Source of the DNA: Rhizobium sp. RU36D
GTDB lineage: Bacteria > Pseudomonadota > Alphaproteobacteria > Rhizobiales > Rhizobiaceae
NCBI RefSeq assembly: GCF_900176345.1
Contig: NZ_FWXU01000004.1
Coordinates: forward strand, 1 to 64,000
Reading direction: 5' to 3'
DNA: 64,000 bases
Shown here: positions 9,759-18,989 of the stretch, piece by piece
Layout of the letters: every line of letters begins with the position of its first letter
How positions within the stretch are numbered: the stretch's first letter is position 1
Notes under the pieces: generated by a model
Database searches by the model: none
What the model saw: the letters and a program-made list of their open reading frames with translations, nothing else
What the model was told of the DNA's origin: nothing
Made by a program: the position numbers and the translations under genes

Positions 9759-10601
9759 TCAGCGCGACAGCAAGGTCAGCGCGGTCATGGAATCGAGCAG
9801 GGTGCGGGTGACACCGCCAAACAGCACCTCCCACCAGCGCTTGTGGCTATAGGCGCCCATCACGAGAAGATCGACGCTGCTGTCTGCCAGCCGGTTTTCG
9901 ATCGCCGCGGCTGCCGGCAGGCCATCCGTGGTGTGCGAGACCATCGTCACCTTGACACCATGGCGGGCGAGCGTCGCGGCAATCTCGGCGCCAGCCATGT
10001 CAGCCGATTGCGTGGCGTTGTCGGCCGGGTCAACGCAGAAGATTTCGACCGTTTCAGCGGCCTTGAGGAAGGGCAGGGCGTCGAAGGTCGCGCGCGCCGC
10101 CTCCCGCGAGCCGTTCCAGGCGATCATGACCCGCTGGATCGGTTTGGGCGTCTTCAGGATATAGGGGACCAGCAGCACGGGCCGCCCGCTTTCGAACAGG
10201 AAGTTTTCGAGATCCGACCGGCTTTCCGACAGCACCGCGTTGTCGCCCTGGGCAGCAACTACCAGGTCGGCCGTGCGCGCACTGTCGATGATGGCGCTGC
10301 CGCTGAAGCCGGCCGACGACATGAAGCTGCGCCATTCGAACGATATGCCCTCGCGCTCGGCAAGGCCTCGGAAGATCTTCTCGACATCGACAGTCTCGGC
10401 ATGGGCCATGTCCTGCAGGGCCTGGACAGTTGCCGGGTCGGGGATCTCCATCGGCGCCACCAGCGGCACGGCGGCCATCGCCTCGGCATGGAGGCCAATC
10501 ACATGCGCATTGCAGGTCTTGGCAAGGGCAATTGCGAAATCGGTAATCTGTTGGGCCGTCTTGGGCGTGTCCAGGATGGCGAGTATCGTCTTGTAGGCCA
10601 T
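9759..10601 (-). CDS. Universal stress protein, tandem UspA domains
   Basis: A 280-residue cytoplasmic protein with two Usp-like Rossmann domains, at about residues 1-145 and 150-280. The second domain carries the nucleotide-binding-type segment [20 protein letters not shown], near the usual G-2x-G-9x-G(S/T) motif. Proteins of this type respond to starvation, oxidative or respiratory stress, but no specific role can be assigned. It starts at an ATG behind GGAGACCC and stands alone. Confidence 0.9.
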   Translation of the reverse strand: MAYKTILAILDTPKTAQQITDFAIALAKTCNAHVIGLHAEAMAAVPLVAPMEIPDPATVQALQDMAHAETVDVEKIFRGLAEREGISFEWRSFMSSAGFSGSAIIDSARTADLVVAAQGDNAVLSESRSDLENFLFESGRPVLLVPYILKTPKPIQRVMIAWNGSREAARATFDALPFLKAAETVEIFCVDPADNATQSADMAGAEIAATLARHGVKVTMVSHTTDGLPAAAAIENRLADSSVDLLVMGAYSHKRWWEVLFGGVTRTLLDSMTALTLLSR

Positions 10602-10737
10602 TGTGGGTCTCCTCAGCGGTTAAAAAACCTTCCGCATATAAAGCAATGCGGCGCAAACCGGCGGTGTTCCTTGACTTCGGTCAAACCGTCAGGGTCTTTG
10701 CCGCCCTTGGAGACGTTTCACGCGGCTTTTATCGCGA

Positions 10738-11511
10738 TCACGCCTCCGGAACGAGAGCCGCTGGCGGGCGCTCTGCAATCAGGCCCTGGATCATCGCCGC
10801 CACGGCTGCCGCGGCGGCCTCGAGATCGGCCATATTACGCGAGCGTATCACAAGTTCGGTGGAAAAGCGCTTTCCATCGAAATGCGGATAGGAGCCGATG
10901 CTGGTTTCCGGATGCTGTTTCTGCACGGCTGCCAGCAGCGTGCCGATATCGCCTTCCCCATAAGGGCAGGCGATGGCGCGCGACAGCATCTTCGAGCCCG
11001 ACGGTAGGGTGGAGATGACATTGTCAAGCATGGCCTGGAAGACCTGCGGCACACCCGCCATCACATAGACATTGCCGATGTGAAAGCCGGGGGCTGTGGA
11101 GACAGGATTGTCGATGTGAACGCTGCCTTGCGGCATGCGCGCCATGCGCTGCCGTGCCTCGGTAAACTCCATGCCGCGCCGGTCATACATCGCGGCGAGT
11201 ATCTCCATGGCCCTGACATCATGGATGCAGGGCACGCCGAATGCCTTGGAGACCGCATCGGCGGTGATGTCGTCATGGGTCGGTCCGATGCCGCCCGAGG
11301 TGAACACGTAGGTGTAGCGGGCGCGCAGGGCGTTCAATGCAGTGACGATGTCATCTTCTTCGTCAGCGACGATGCGAACCTCCTTGAGGTCGATGCCCGA
11401 CAGCGTCAGGAGATCGGCGAGATGCCCGATGTTCTTGTCTTTCGTCCGGCCGGACAGGAGCTCGTCGCCGATGGCCAGCATCGCGGCGGTATAGATGGTC
11501 GGTTCGGTCAT
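10738..11511 (-). CDS. CinA-type molybdopterin-binding protein
   Basis: A 257-residue protein with the MoaB/MogA-like fold of the CinA N-terminal domain: AIGDELLSGRTKDKN near the start, then FTSGGIGPTHDD. It lacks the C-terminal nicotinamide-nucleotide amidohydrolase (PncC) domain of full CinA, so it is the short form common in alphaproteobacteria. CinA N-terminal domains can act as ADP-ribose pyrophosphatases; whether this one does is unknown. I chose the ATG at 11511 by homology, because upstream residues look non-coding. No clear ribosome-binding site is visible. Confidence 0.88.
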   Translation of the reverse strand: MTEPTIYTAAMLAIGDELLSGRTKDKNIGHLADLLTLSGIDLKEVRIVADEEDDIVTALNALRARYTYVFTSGGIGPTHDDITADAVSKAFGVPCIHDVRAMEILAAMYDRRGMEFTEARQRMARMPQGSVHIDNPVSTAPGFHIGNVYVMAGVPQVFQAMLDNVISTLPSGSKMLSRAIACPYGEGDIGTLLAAVQKQHPETSIGSYPHFDGKRFSTELVIRSRNMADLEAAAAAVAAMIQGLIAERPPAALVPEA

Positions 11512-11724
11512 GAGGGGAAATCCATGGAAATTGCGTGAGCTATAACTAGCGCCTCGCCGTGCAAATGCAATCGCGCCAGACGGCCGCGAAGACCGCAAGC
11601 AAAAAACATCGAGTTCCATTGAACAGTGAGTTGCCACCAGCGGGTCTGGCACTCCACCGCGAACACGCTAAGTCTAACGGTGCGAGCGCAATAACTGCGC
11701 ATCACCAGCTTTCCGGAGATTGAA

Positions 11725-12324
11725 ATGGCTAAGATCCTCGTCCTGTACTATTCGGCCTATGGCCACATCGAAACCATGGCCTATGCCGTTGCCGAAGGCG
11801 CAAAGTCGGCCGGCGCTGAAGTCGTCGTAAAGCGCGTTCCGGAACTGGTTCCGGAAGACGTGGCAAAGGCGTCCTACTACAAGGTCGACCAGAAGGCCGA
11901 GATCGCCACTCCGGCCGAACTCGAAAACTACGACGCGATCATCGTCGGCGCCGGTACCCGTTACGGCACGGTTGCATCGCAGATGCGCAACTTCTGGGAT
12001 CAGACCGGCGGTCTGTGGGCCCAGGGCAAGCTGGTCGGAAAGATCGGCTCCATGTTCACCTCGACGGCAACGCAGCATGGCGGCCAGGAATCCACCATCC
12101 TCGGCTTCATCCCGACCTTCCTGCACCACGGCATGGCCTATGTCGGCCTTCCCTATGCCTTCCAGGGCCAGATGGGTGTTGAACAGGTCAAGGGCGGTTC
12201 GCCCTACGGCGCATCCACCATCACCGACGGTGACGGCTCGCGTCAGCCGTCCGAGATCGAACTCGAAGGTGCCCGCTTCCAGGGCGCGCATGTCGCCAAG
12301 CTCGCTGCCAAGCTGACGGCCTGA
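11725..12324 (+). CDS. wrbA: NAD(P)H:quinone oxidoreductase, WrbA type
   Basis: A 199-residue flavodoxin-like FMN protein that reduces quinones by two electrons, limiting redox cycling. The FMN phosphate loop [12 protein letters not shown] lies at residues 8-20. The TRYGT segment and the [12 protein letters not shown] loop are typical of WrbA. It starts ATG behind GGAGATTGAA. A hairpin terminator follows at 12337. Codon use is strongly biased (nearly all preferred codons), which suggests high expression. Confidence 0.96.
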   Translation: MAKILVLYYSAYGHIETMAYAVAEGAKSAGAEVVVKRVPELVPEDVAKASYYKVDQKAEIATPAELENYDAIIVGAGTRYGTVASQMRNFWDQTGGLWAQGKLVGKIGSMFTSTATQHGGQESTILGFIPTFLHHGMAYVGLPYAFQGQMGVEQVKGGSPYGASTITDGDGSRQPSEIELEGARFQGAHVAKLAAKLTA

Positions 12325-12336
12325 GCCTAGACTTCG

Positions 12337-12369
12337 CCTGTGCGGGAGTTCGCTTCCGCACAGGTTTCC
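12337..12369 (+). terminator. Terminator of wrbA
   Basis: A 9-bp perfect stem CCTGTGCGG / CCGCACAGG is followed by TTTCC. It starts 13 bp past the wrbA stop. Confidence 0.75.
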
Positions 12370-12468
12370 ATCCTGTCGTTCTGGCTGGATATAGAATTAT
12401 TAGGATATTTGGATAAAAGCTGCGCCTCAACAGGCCGGGATCAGTGCCGGGGCTCAAGGTGTGGCGTC

Positions 12469-12714
12469 ATGGAAGAAAAACGATCTGTTCCCCGCATGCG
12501 GGCGCTCAAGACGGCGCGAATCATTCTGGCAGGCGGACATTCCACCTTCGACTGCATGGTGCGGAACCTGACCGGCAAGGGCGCCCGGCTCGTGATGGAA
12601 TCCACAATCGGGGTGCCTGACACATTCAGTCTCAGGTTTGAGGACGGCACGACGCATGCGTGCTCCGTCCGCTGGCGCAAGGTTTCCGAACTCGGCGTGA
12701 GTTTTGACGGCTGA
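12469..12714 (+). CDS. Short PilZ-domain protein (81 aa)
   Basis: A stand-alone PilZ domain, the usual cyclic-di-GMP receptor. The first binding motif RxxxR is RSVPR at residues 5-9. The second, D/NxSxxG, appears as NLTGKG with Thr for Ser. The start MEEKRSVPR at 12469 places the RxxxR motif at the N-terminus as in other short PilZ proteins. No output domain is attached, so it would act on a protein partner. Cyclic-di-GMP enzymes lie about 6-10 kb away. Confidence 0.85.
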   Translation: MEEKRSVPRMRALKTARIILAGGHSTFDCMVRNLTGKGARLVMESTIGVPDTFSLRFEDGTTHACSVRWRKVSELGVSFDG

Positions 12715-12828
12715 AATTCAGCCAGATCGACCGGCTGTATCCCCATCCGCGATCTTGTGCCCAGATCAATTTACACGCGATCCGGCCCTTCCAATTCTCG
12801 GCCCGCCAAGCTATTGACCGTGCTCGTT

Positions 12829-12913
12829 GCGGACGTGGCGAAACTGGTAGACGCAAGGGACTTAAAATCCCTCACCGAGAGGTATACGGGTTCGATCCCC
12901 GTCGTCCGCACCA
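12829..12913 (+). tRNA. tRNA-Leu(UAA)
   Basis: An 85-nt class II tRNA including an encoded CCA. The acceptor arms GCGGACG and CGTCCGC pair fully. The anticodon loop CTTAAAA gives anticodon TAA at 12863-12865. The variable arm is long, and the T-arm loop is TTCGATC. Confidence 0.97.
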
Positions 12914-12947
12914 GGCTTCTTAACGCTCCGAATCAGGCCTACAATTC

Positions 12948-13562
12948 CTACGACCCGCTGACCGTGAATGTCTGCTCGAACACGGCGGCCCGATTGCCCA
13001 TCACGTCATTGACGGTGTAGCGCAGCACATAGTCTCCGGGCTTGGCGCCGGACACATCGAGCGTCAGATGGGTGTAGATTTCCTGGTTCTGCACATAGCC
13101 GGTGAAGGCGAAGGTGCCGAAACCCTTTTCTGCCGCAAGCGTCGCACCCTTGGCGTCGCGAAGCTCCAGGTCGACGGTGAAATTGGATTGCACCTTGCCC
13201 CCGTCGGCAGGTTTCCAAGTCAGCCCGATCAATTCGACATAGGTGATCAGCGGTTCGCCGGGTTTGAAGACGGCATTCGGCTTGGGGCTATAGGCACCAT
13301 AGGCCGCCGGCTTTTCGCTGACGAACACCGCCTTGCCGATGGTGAATGGCAGTCCCGCCGCAAAGCTGGTGAAGGCGTCGCGCGCCGCTTCATAGGCCGC
13401 CTTGGTGTCGCCGCTCGCTGCCTTTTCTTCCGCAAGCTTGGCGCCATCAGCCAGCGGACCTGCATGGGCAGCCAACGGACATGCAACCAGCAGCCCGAGC
13501 AAACCGAGCAACGGGATACCTGCCATATGTCCACGCGTCACGGCATTCCGCTGCAGTTCCAT
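12948..13562 (-). CDS. Secreted conserved hypothetical protein
   Basis: A 204-residue protein with a signal peptide (hydrophobic LLGLLGLLVACPL, then AAHA, cleavage near residue 34). The mature part starts with a short helical segment (about 35-75). It is followed by a beta-rich domain containing two NFTVDLELRD- and YTHLTLDVSG-like strand pairs, reminiscent of an immunoglobulin-like fold. No catalytic motif is seen. It has no operon partner: trkH lies 79 bp downstream in the same direction, and tRNA-Leu is divergent on the other side. Function unknown. Confidence 0.75.
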   Translation of the reverse strand: MELQRNAVTRGHMAGIPLLGLLGLLVACPLAAHAGPLADGAKLAEEKAASGDTKAAYEAARDAFTSFAAGLPFTIGKAVFVSEKPAAYGAYSPKPNAVFKPGEPLITYVELIGLTWKPADGGKVQSNFTVDLELRDAKGATLAAEKGFGTFAFTGYVQNQEIYTHLTLDVSGAKPGDYVLRYTVNDVMGNRAAVFEQTFTVSGS

Positions 13563-13641
13563 CTCGGCCTCCTCATTGAGAATCGGCTTGTAGAATTTCA
13601 GGGAATGCAGGCGGGCGTCAAGCGTAGCGACGGGCTTCTGC

Positions 13642-15096
13642 TCAAGCCTTCCAGAACAGCGGCATCAGCAGGACCAGTACCGACAGGACCTCCAGACGCC
13701 CAAGCAGCATCATCAGCGACAGTAGATAGAGTTCCGGGTCATTCATCATCGAGAAATTGCCGACCGGACCGATCAGGCTACCGATACCGGGACCGACATT
13801 CGACAGCGCCGTGATCACCGACGATGTCGAGGTCTCGAAGTCATAGCCCAGCCCGGCCATGGCGATGCTGCCGATGACCCAGAGGAACACATAGGCCGAG
13901 AAGAACAGGAAAACCGTGCTCTGCGTTTCCGCATCCACGACCTGGCGCCCGTAGCGCACCGAATACATGGCGTTGGGATAGATCAGCTTCTTCAGGCCCG
14001 TGGTGATGATGTTCGCCAGGATGATGAACCTGTAGGCCTTGATGCCGCCGGCCGTCGAGCCGGAACAGCCGCCCATGAAGGTTGCGAAGAAGGCGGCGGC
14101 AACGGCAAGCGGCCCCCACAGCGTGTAGTCCTGGCTGGCAAAGCCTGTGGTCGACAGGATTGAGGAGAAGTTGAAGAAGGCGTGGGTGAGGGCAGGCCCC
14201 AGATCGACCCCGTTGCGCAGGTGATTATAGATGGCGGCAGCGAGGGCAAACGCGCAGAGATACATAACGAACACGGCGATCTGTGGATCGCGCAGCGCAT
14301 CCAGTCTGCCGCGGACGATGAACACGATCAGGATCGAGAATGGCAGGCTGCAGATCGTCATGAAAAAGGTCGAGATCCACAGGATCGTATCGCTGCGAAA
14401 ATAGGCGAAGGATGCGTCATGGGTCGAAAAACCGGCCGTTGCAATGGTCGACATCGCATGGTTGATGGCGTCGAAATTGCTCATACCTGCCGCCCCATAG
14501 GCGATCGCGCAGGCAAGCGTGATCCCGACATAGACGGCCATGAAGGCGCGGGTGAAACTGGCCAGCCGCGCAAAAGGCTTGTCGTTGGTGTCGGATGATT
14601 CCATCTTGAAGAACGACATGCCGCCGACCCTGAGGAAGGGCAGCACGAACAGGCCGAGCGCCACGATGCCGATGCCGCCCAACCATGCCAGCAGCGACCG
14701 CCACATCAGGAGGCCTGGCGCCATATGATCGAGCCCCACGAGGATGGTCGAACCGGTCGTCGTGATCCCCGATATGCATTCAAACAGCGCCTGGGCGAAG
14801 GTGATGTTCGGCACCGCCATCATGAAGGGCACGGCCCCCACAAGCGAAAACGTCGCCCAGAGGAAATTGACCAGGAGAAAGCCGAGGCGCTTGGAAAAGA
14901 CCGGCGGAGCCGCCCGCGTGGCGATCGCCGTCAGCAGCGACAGTCCGCCCACCAGGAAGCCGGAAAAGGCGAAGATGCGCCAGTCCTCGTGCCCGAAATA
15001 GAGATCGACAAGCGCGGGTATCATCATCGCCGTCGACAGGTAGAGGCCGCACAGCGCCGCGATATAGATGGCAAAACGGAAATGGCTGGCGTTCAA
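13642..15096 (-). CDS. trkH: TrkH-family potassium uptake protein
   Basis: A 484-residue inner-membrane K+ transporter subunit of the Trk/Ktr superfamily, with about ten to twelve membrane helices and four selectivity-loop repeats (for example GITTTGSTI, STIATAGFST, FSSILSTTGF and TALSNVGPG). The C-terminal strand ends in the usual LEVLSVLVLL segment. The start is a TTG at 15096, giving an N-terminus typical of rhizobial TrkH; no strong ribosome-binding site is visible. It is divergent from ilvA with about 100 bp between. The partner TrkA is not in the window. Confidence 0.93.
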   Translation of the reverse strand: MNASHFRFAIYIAALCGLYLSTAMMIPALVDLYFGHEDWRIFAFSGFLVGGLSLLTAIATRAAPPVFSKRLGFLLVNFLWATFSLVGAVPFMMAVPNITFAQALFECISGITTTGSTILVGLDHMAPGLLMWRSLLAWLGGIGIVALGLFVLPFLRVGGMSFFKMESSDTNDKPFARLASFTRAFMAVYVGITLACAIAYGAAGMSNFDAINHAMSTIATAGFSTHDASFAYFRSDTILWISTFFMTICSLPFSILIVFIVRGRLDALRDPQIAVFVMYLCAFALAAAIYNHLRNGVDLGPALTHAFFNFSSILSTTGFASQDYTLWGPLAVAAAFFATFMGGCSGSTAGGIKAYRFIILANIITTGLKKLIYPNAMYSVRYGRQVVDAETQSTVFLFFSAYVFLWVIGSIAMAGLGYDFETSTSSVITALSNVGPGIGSLIGPVGNFSMMNDPELYLLSLMMLLGRLEVLSVLVLLMPLFWKA

Positions 15097-15197
15097 GGAG
15101 AATGCGTCCCGTATCTCGTGGCCGCGGAAAAGGACTTTGTCTCCGCCTGTGGCTATGCCATAGCGGGAGGCGTCAAAAATTTCAATGGACGGAGCCC

Positions 15198-16448
15198 GTG
15201 AAGCAACAGGATGTATTGGCCGCCAACGAGGCGATGCGCACGCTGTTTCCCGAAACGCCGCTGCAGCTCAACGATCTCCTGAGCGCCCGATACGGCGCGC
15301 GAATCTATCTCAAGCGCGAGGACCTCTCGCCGGTCCGCTCCTACAAGATCCGCGGCGCCTTCAACTTCTTCCGCAAGGTGATTGCGTCAGGTGGCACCGA
15401 CAAGACCTTCGTCTGCGCCTCCGCCGGCAATCACGCCCAGGGTTTTGCCTATGTCTGCCGGCATTTCGGGGTTCCGGGCGTGGTCTTCATGCCGGTGACG
15501 ACGCCGCAGCAGAAGATCGACAAAACCCGCATGTTCGGCGGCGCCTTCATCACCATCCGGTTGGTCGGAGACATCTTCGACCAGTGCTACCAGGCAGCCC
15601 GCGAGCATGTCGATGAGATTGGCGGCTACATGGTGCCGCCTTTCGATCATGCCGATATCATTGAGGGGCAGGCGACGGTGGCAGCCGAAATCCTGTCGCA
15701 ACTGCCGGAGGGCGAGCGGATCGACCTGGTCGTCCTGCCGGTCGGCGGTGGCGGCCTGTCGGCCGGCATGACCGGCTTCCTCGCCGAGAGCCAACCAGGC
15801 ATTGAATTCCTGTTTGCCGAACCGGCCGGTGCCCCGAGCTTGAAGAAGAGCCTGGAGGCCGGTACCGTCGTGACACTGCCCAAGGTCGATAACTTCGTCG
15901 ACGGCGCGGCGGTGGCCCGGATCGGCGATCTGAACTTCGCAGCACTTCGCCATTTTTCGCCGGACCAAGTGATGGTGCTGCCGGAAAACGCCATCTGCGT
16001 GACGATCTCCGAAATGCTGAATGTCGAGGGTTTCGTGCTGGAACCCGCGGGCGCACTGTCGCTGGCCGCACTGGAGAAGCTGGGCCGCGCGGGTCTTGAA
16101 GGAAAGACCGTGGTGGCGGTGGTCTCGGGCGGCAATTTCGACTTCGAGCGCCTGCCTGATGTCAAGGAGCGCGCCATGCGCTATTCCGGCTTGAAGAAAT
16201 ACTTCATCCTGAGACTGCCGCAACGGCCGGGCGCACTTCGGGATTTCCTGAACCTGCTGGGCCCCGACGATGACATCGCGCGGTTCGAATATCTCAAGAA
16301 ATCCGCCCGCAATTTCGGTTCGATCCTGATCGGCATCGAAACCAAGCAGCGTGGCAATTTCGAAACGCTGATCCAGAGCTTCGAGGCAACCGGCCTCGGC
16401 TATGAGGACATCACCGACAACGAGATCATCGCCAACCTGATCATTTGA
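15198..16448 (+). CDS. ilvA: Threonine ammonia-lyase
   Basis: A PLP enzyme deaminating threonine to 2-oxobutyrate, the first step of isoleucine synthesis. The protein has 416 residues with the PLP lysine in SYKIRGAFN, the GGGGLSAG phosphate loop, and the SGGNFD C-terminal motif. A C-terminal ACT-like regulatory region (about 330-416, LRLPQRPGALRDFL) is present. The GTG at 15198 was chosen because GGACGGAG lies just upstream; the frame is open further 5' but encodes unlikely residues. Its last 8 bp overlap the convergent hydrolase gene. Confidence 0.94.
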   Translation: MKQQDVLAANEAMRTLFPETPLQLNDLLSARYGARIYLKREDLSPVRSYKIRGAFNFFRKVIASGGTDKTFVCASAGNHAQGFAYVCRHFGVPGVVFMPVTTPQQKIDKTRMFGGAFITIRLVGDIFDQCYQAAREHVDEIGGYMVPPFDHADIIEGQATVAAEILSQLPEGERIDLVVLPVGGGGLSAGMTGFLAESQPGIEFLFAEPAGAPSLKKSLEAGTVVTLPKVDNFVDGAAVARIGDLNFAALRHFSPDQVMVLPENAICVTISEMLNVEGFVLEPAGALSLAALEKLGRAGLEGKTVVAVVSGGNFDFERLPDVKERAMRYSGLKKYFILRLPQRPGALRDFLNLLGPDDDIARFEYLKKSARNFGSILIGIETKQRGNFETLIQSFEATGLGYEDITDNEIIANLII

Positions 16449-17307
16449 CGGCCAGGACCTGTCGCAGCCACGTGCTGATCCGCTCCACCAAAGGCCCCGT
16501 GGTATGGGGCGACAGGGCATCTCCGGCGATGATGTGATAATCTTCGTCGCCCACGGGACCGGGATCGATCACCGCATGCGGCGCGCGCCAGCGGGCGACG
16601 ATGCGGTTCGTTGCCGCGGGATCGACGACCTTGTCGAGAGGCGAGCGAATGAAAAGCGCCGGGATGGCGAAGTCCTCGACCTTCACCCGGCCCGCCCGCT
16701 TGACCAGTTCTGCCATCGGCAGCAGCGCCTTGAACGGATAGACGGCCGTCCACAGCAGGCCATGGGCCTCGTTGCGGGGCGTAAATCTGCGATACTTGCC
16801 CATTATATGCGGCAGCAGGTTGCGGATGCCGGGCACGGTCAGAAGGAAGGCGCCAGCGCTCCGCACACGAAAATTCGGCGAGAGATAGACGAGTGCGGCG
16901 ACCTTTTCGGACTTGCCTGGCCTGGACAGCGCGACAGTGGCCAGCGTCGCCCCCGTGGAGGTGGCCAGGATGACGATTCGCTCGCCCAGCCGTGCCGCCA
17001 CGTCGAGCGCCTCGTCGAAATCCGCAAGCCAGTCATCGATCGTCGCCTCCGCCATGGCCTCGCCGCTGCGGCCGTGGCCGGTAAGCCGCATGAAGAAGAG
17101 ATTGGCACCGAGCGCCTTGGCCACCAGATCGGGCAGGGGCCTGACTTCCCCCGAAGAGGCCGAAAAGCCGTGGACGTTTATGAGCACGAACGGTGTCCGC
17201 TGACGGCGGGCACTATCGTGCCAGATCACCTGTTTGACCGCGTGGGCGCGCAAATCCGGGAAACGGGCCTCGCCACGGGCGAGGTAAGCCTCGATGTCGT
17301 CGATCAC
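16441..17307 (-). CDS. Alpha/beta hydrolase
   Basis: A 288-residue alpha/beta-hydrolase-fold protein. The oxyanion segment is NVHGFSASSG. The nucleophile elbow is ATSTG, in which Ala replaces the first Gly of GxSxG, and the likely catalytic acid and His are in RSPLDKVVD and DEDYHI. The start is GTG at 17305-17307. It looks like a carboxylesterase or monoacylglycerol-lipase-like enzyme, but substrate cannot be inferred. It converges on ilvA with an 8-bp overlap. Confidence 0.82.
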   Translation of the reverse strand: MIDDIEAYLARGEARFPDLRAHAVKQVIWHDSARRQRTPFVLINVHGFSASSGEVRPLPDLVAKALGANLFFMRLTGHGRSGEAMAEATIDDWLADFDEALDVAARLGERIVILATSTGATLATVALSRPGKSEKVAALVYLSPNFRVRSAGAFLLTVPGIRNLLPHIMGKYRRFTPRNEAHGLLWTAVYPFKALLPMAELVKRAGRVKVEDFAIPALFIRSPLDKVVDPAATNRIVARWRAPHAVIDPGPVGDEDYHIIAGDALSPHTTGPLVERISTWLRQVLAVK

Positions 17308-17408
17308 GCCGGACCCTGAACCTTATGCCATCATTTTGAGGATACAGAACAGCAAAAAGGGCCGCACCGCAATGGGCAGCGGTTGGCACCGACAGGGACG
17401 CAGACAGC

Positions 17409-18422
17409 TTACGGCGCGCAGATGCCTGATGGCTGGCGGCCTTGGCAATAGCCGGAGGCGCGGGCGAATTCGGCGGCGCGTTCGATGCGGTTGGTCCAGA
17501 TCAGGCCAGGGAAGCTTTGTGGGATGTTGGCCCAGGTCTCGACTTCGTCAAGACCTGCGGTGCCAGGGTCACCCGCAGTGAACGGACCGACAAGGATCAC
17601 CTCTGATCCGGCCGAGGCCATGCGCTCGACGAAACGATGTGGCCAGCCCCACAGCAGGAAGGCGAAGTTCTGCGGCACCGGCACCAGACGCCCGGCGCAA
17701 CTGTCCGGAACATGGCCGCTCCAGCCAAGGGCGAGGTATGTCAGGAGGCAGGACGTTACCGATGACCGCGAATAGCCGAGCATGCCGTCGACCGAGGCGA
17801 TCACCGTTTCCGTCGGCTCGGTTCCGCCATAGACGCCGTAGACGGCCGCACGCTTTCTCGGATCTGCTAGCAACTGCCGGGCAAGCTCGGTGCCTTCCTC
17901 CGTCCGCCGGCTCTTGAAGTTGATCAGGAACTTACGATCGGGAAAGCGGGCAAACACCTCGTCCAGCGTCGGCATCATACCAACGCCTTTGCCACTGAAG
18001 GGGAATGTCTTGCCGTCATCGGCGGTATATCCGTAGCCGATGTCGAGCGTGCGCAACACGCTCATCGGCGTCTTCTCGGTGACGCCCTCGCCGTCTGTCC
18101 GGCAGTCGAGCGTCCAGTCATGGAAGACGGCGAATTGTCCATCAGGTGTCAGGTGCACGTCGAGTTCGACCACGTCGGCGCCTGCGGCAAAGGCGGCCTC
18201 CATCGACGGTAGTGTATTCTCCAGGAATGCATGCTCCGGCGGATGGATGCGCTCGGCGGTGCAGGTGTCATTGTCGAGATCGGCGCGGTCAAAGGTTTGA
18301 TGCTGCCCGCGATGGGCAATGACGCGCGCGGCGCCTCCATCCGGAAATGATCGGAACAGGCTGGTGTTCATTGCCCAGACGGCGGCGATGACGAGAGCCA
18401 GTCCGAAGAAAAATCGCTGCAT
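17409..18422 (-). CDS. Glycerophosphodiester phosphodiesterase family protein
   Basis: A 337-residue protein with one N-terminal membrane segment (residues 3-20), so it is membrane-anchored or secreted. The GDPD TIM barrel starts at AHRGQ (catalytic His and Arg), followed by ENTLPSMEAA and the ELDVHLTPDGQFAVFHD metal and catalytic motif. An insertion between AHRG and ENTL contains two cysteines and an acidic stretch. Several more cysteines near residues 227-245 could form disulfides outside the cytoplasm. Expected to hydrolyse glycerophosphodiesters to glycerol-3-phosphate and an alcohol; substrate not defined. Confidence 0.9.
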   Translation of the reverse strand: MQRFFFGLALVIAAVWAMNTSLFRSFPDGGAARVIAHRGQHQTFDRADLDNDTCTAERIHPPEHAFLENTLPSMEAAFAAGADVVELDVHLTPDGQFAVFHDWTLDCRTDGEGVTEKTPMSVLRTLDIGYGYTADDGKTFPFSGKGVGMMPTLDEVFARFPDRKFLINFKSRRTEEGTELARQLLADPRKRAAVYGVYGGTEPTETVIASVDGMLGYSRSSVTSCLLTYLALGWSGHVPDSCAGRLVPVPQNFAFLLWGWPHRFVERMASAGSEVILVGPFTAGDPGTAGLDEVETWANIPQSFPGLIWTNRIERAAEFARASGYCQGRQPSGICAP

Positions 18423-18527
18423 TGCAAAATGATTCCCGATTTAAATTCATGGGAAGCTTCGCCGGATTTATGGCGATTCAGAGGAGGCAGGCTTCTCCTG
18501 TATGGCCGATTGTGGTAGTCACGACCC

Positions 18528-18851
18528 ATGGCTTCTTTCATCTCAAAAATCCTCGGTGCCTTTTCCGGCGCCTCCTCCGACAAGCCGGCCTCCGGGCCGA
18601 GCGCGCCCGCCCAGGCCCATGGTGACTGCACCATCCATGCGACGCCCATCCGCGAAGGCAACCAGTTTCGCCTTGCCGGTCGCATCGAGAAAACCGTGAA
18701 CGGCGAAACGCTGACGCGCAACTTCATCCGCGCCGACATATTTCCCGGATCAGACGATGCGCTGGAGGCGACCTTCCGCAAGGCGCGGCAGATCATCGAC
18801 CAGACCGGCCCATCGCTGTTTTCCGATGGCGAAAAAACCCGTCAGGTTTGA
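18528..18851 (+). CDS. HlyU-family protein (107 aa)
   Basis: Small protein matching the HlyU family, conserved in alphaproteobacteria and named after a Vibrio activator. The N-terminus is low-complexity (Ser/Ala/Pro, residues 10-30). The core has the YxATPI-like and FRLAGRIEK segments and FIRADIF, then a C-terminal helix. No HTH is evident, so a transcription role is only by name. It lies between the divergent phosphodiesterase gene and the Amt fusion gene. Confidence 0.78.
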   Translation: MASFISKILGAFSGASSDKPASGPSAPAQAHGDCTIHATPIREGNQFRLAGRIEKTVNGETLTRNFIRADIFPGSDDALEATFRKARQIIDQTGPSLFSDGEKTRQV

Positions 18852-18989
18852 TGGGAACGCAGAGCCGGACCTTGTGACATCAGCCAAGGTATCGCTTCTA
18901 AGGCGTTGCTAACATTAATAAACACGTCCCGGAACATACGCAATTTTAAATGATTGCGGCTTCTATGTTGCCAGAATGTAGTCTGGGGC

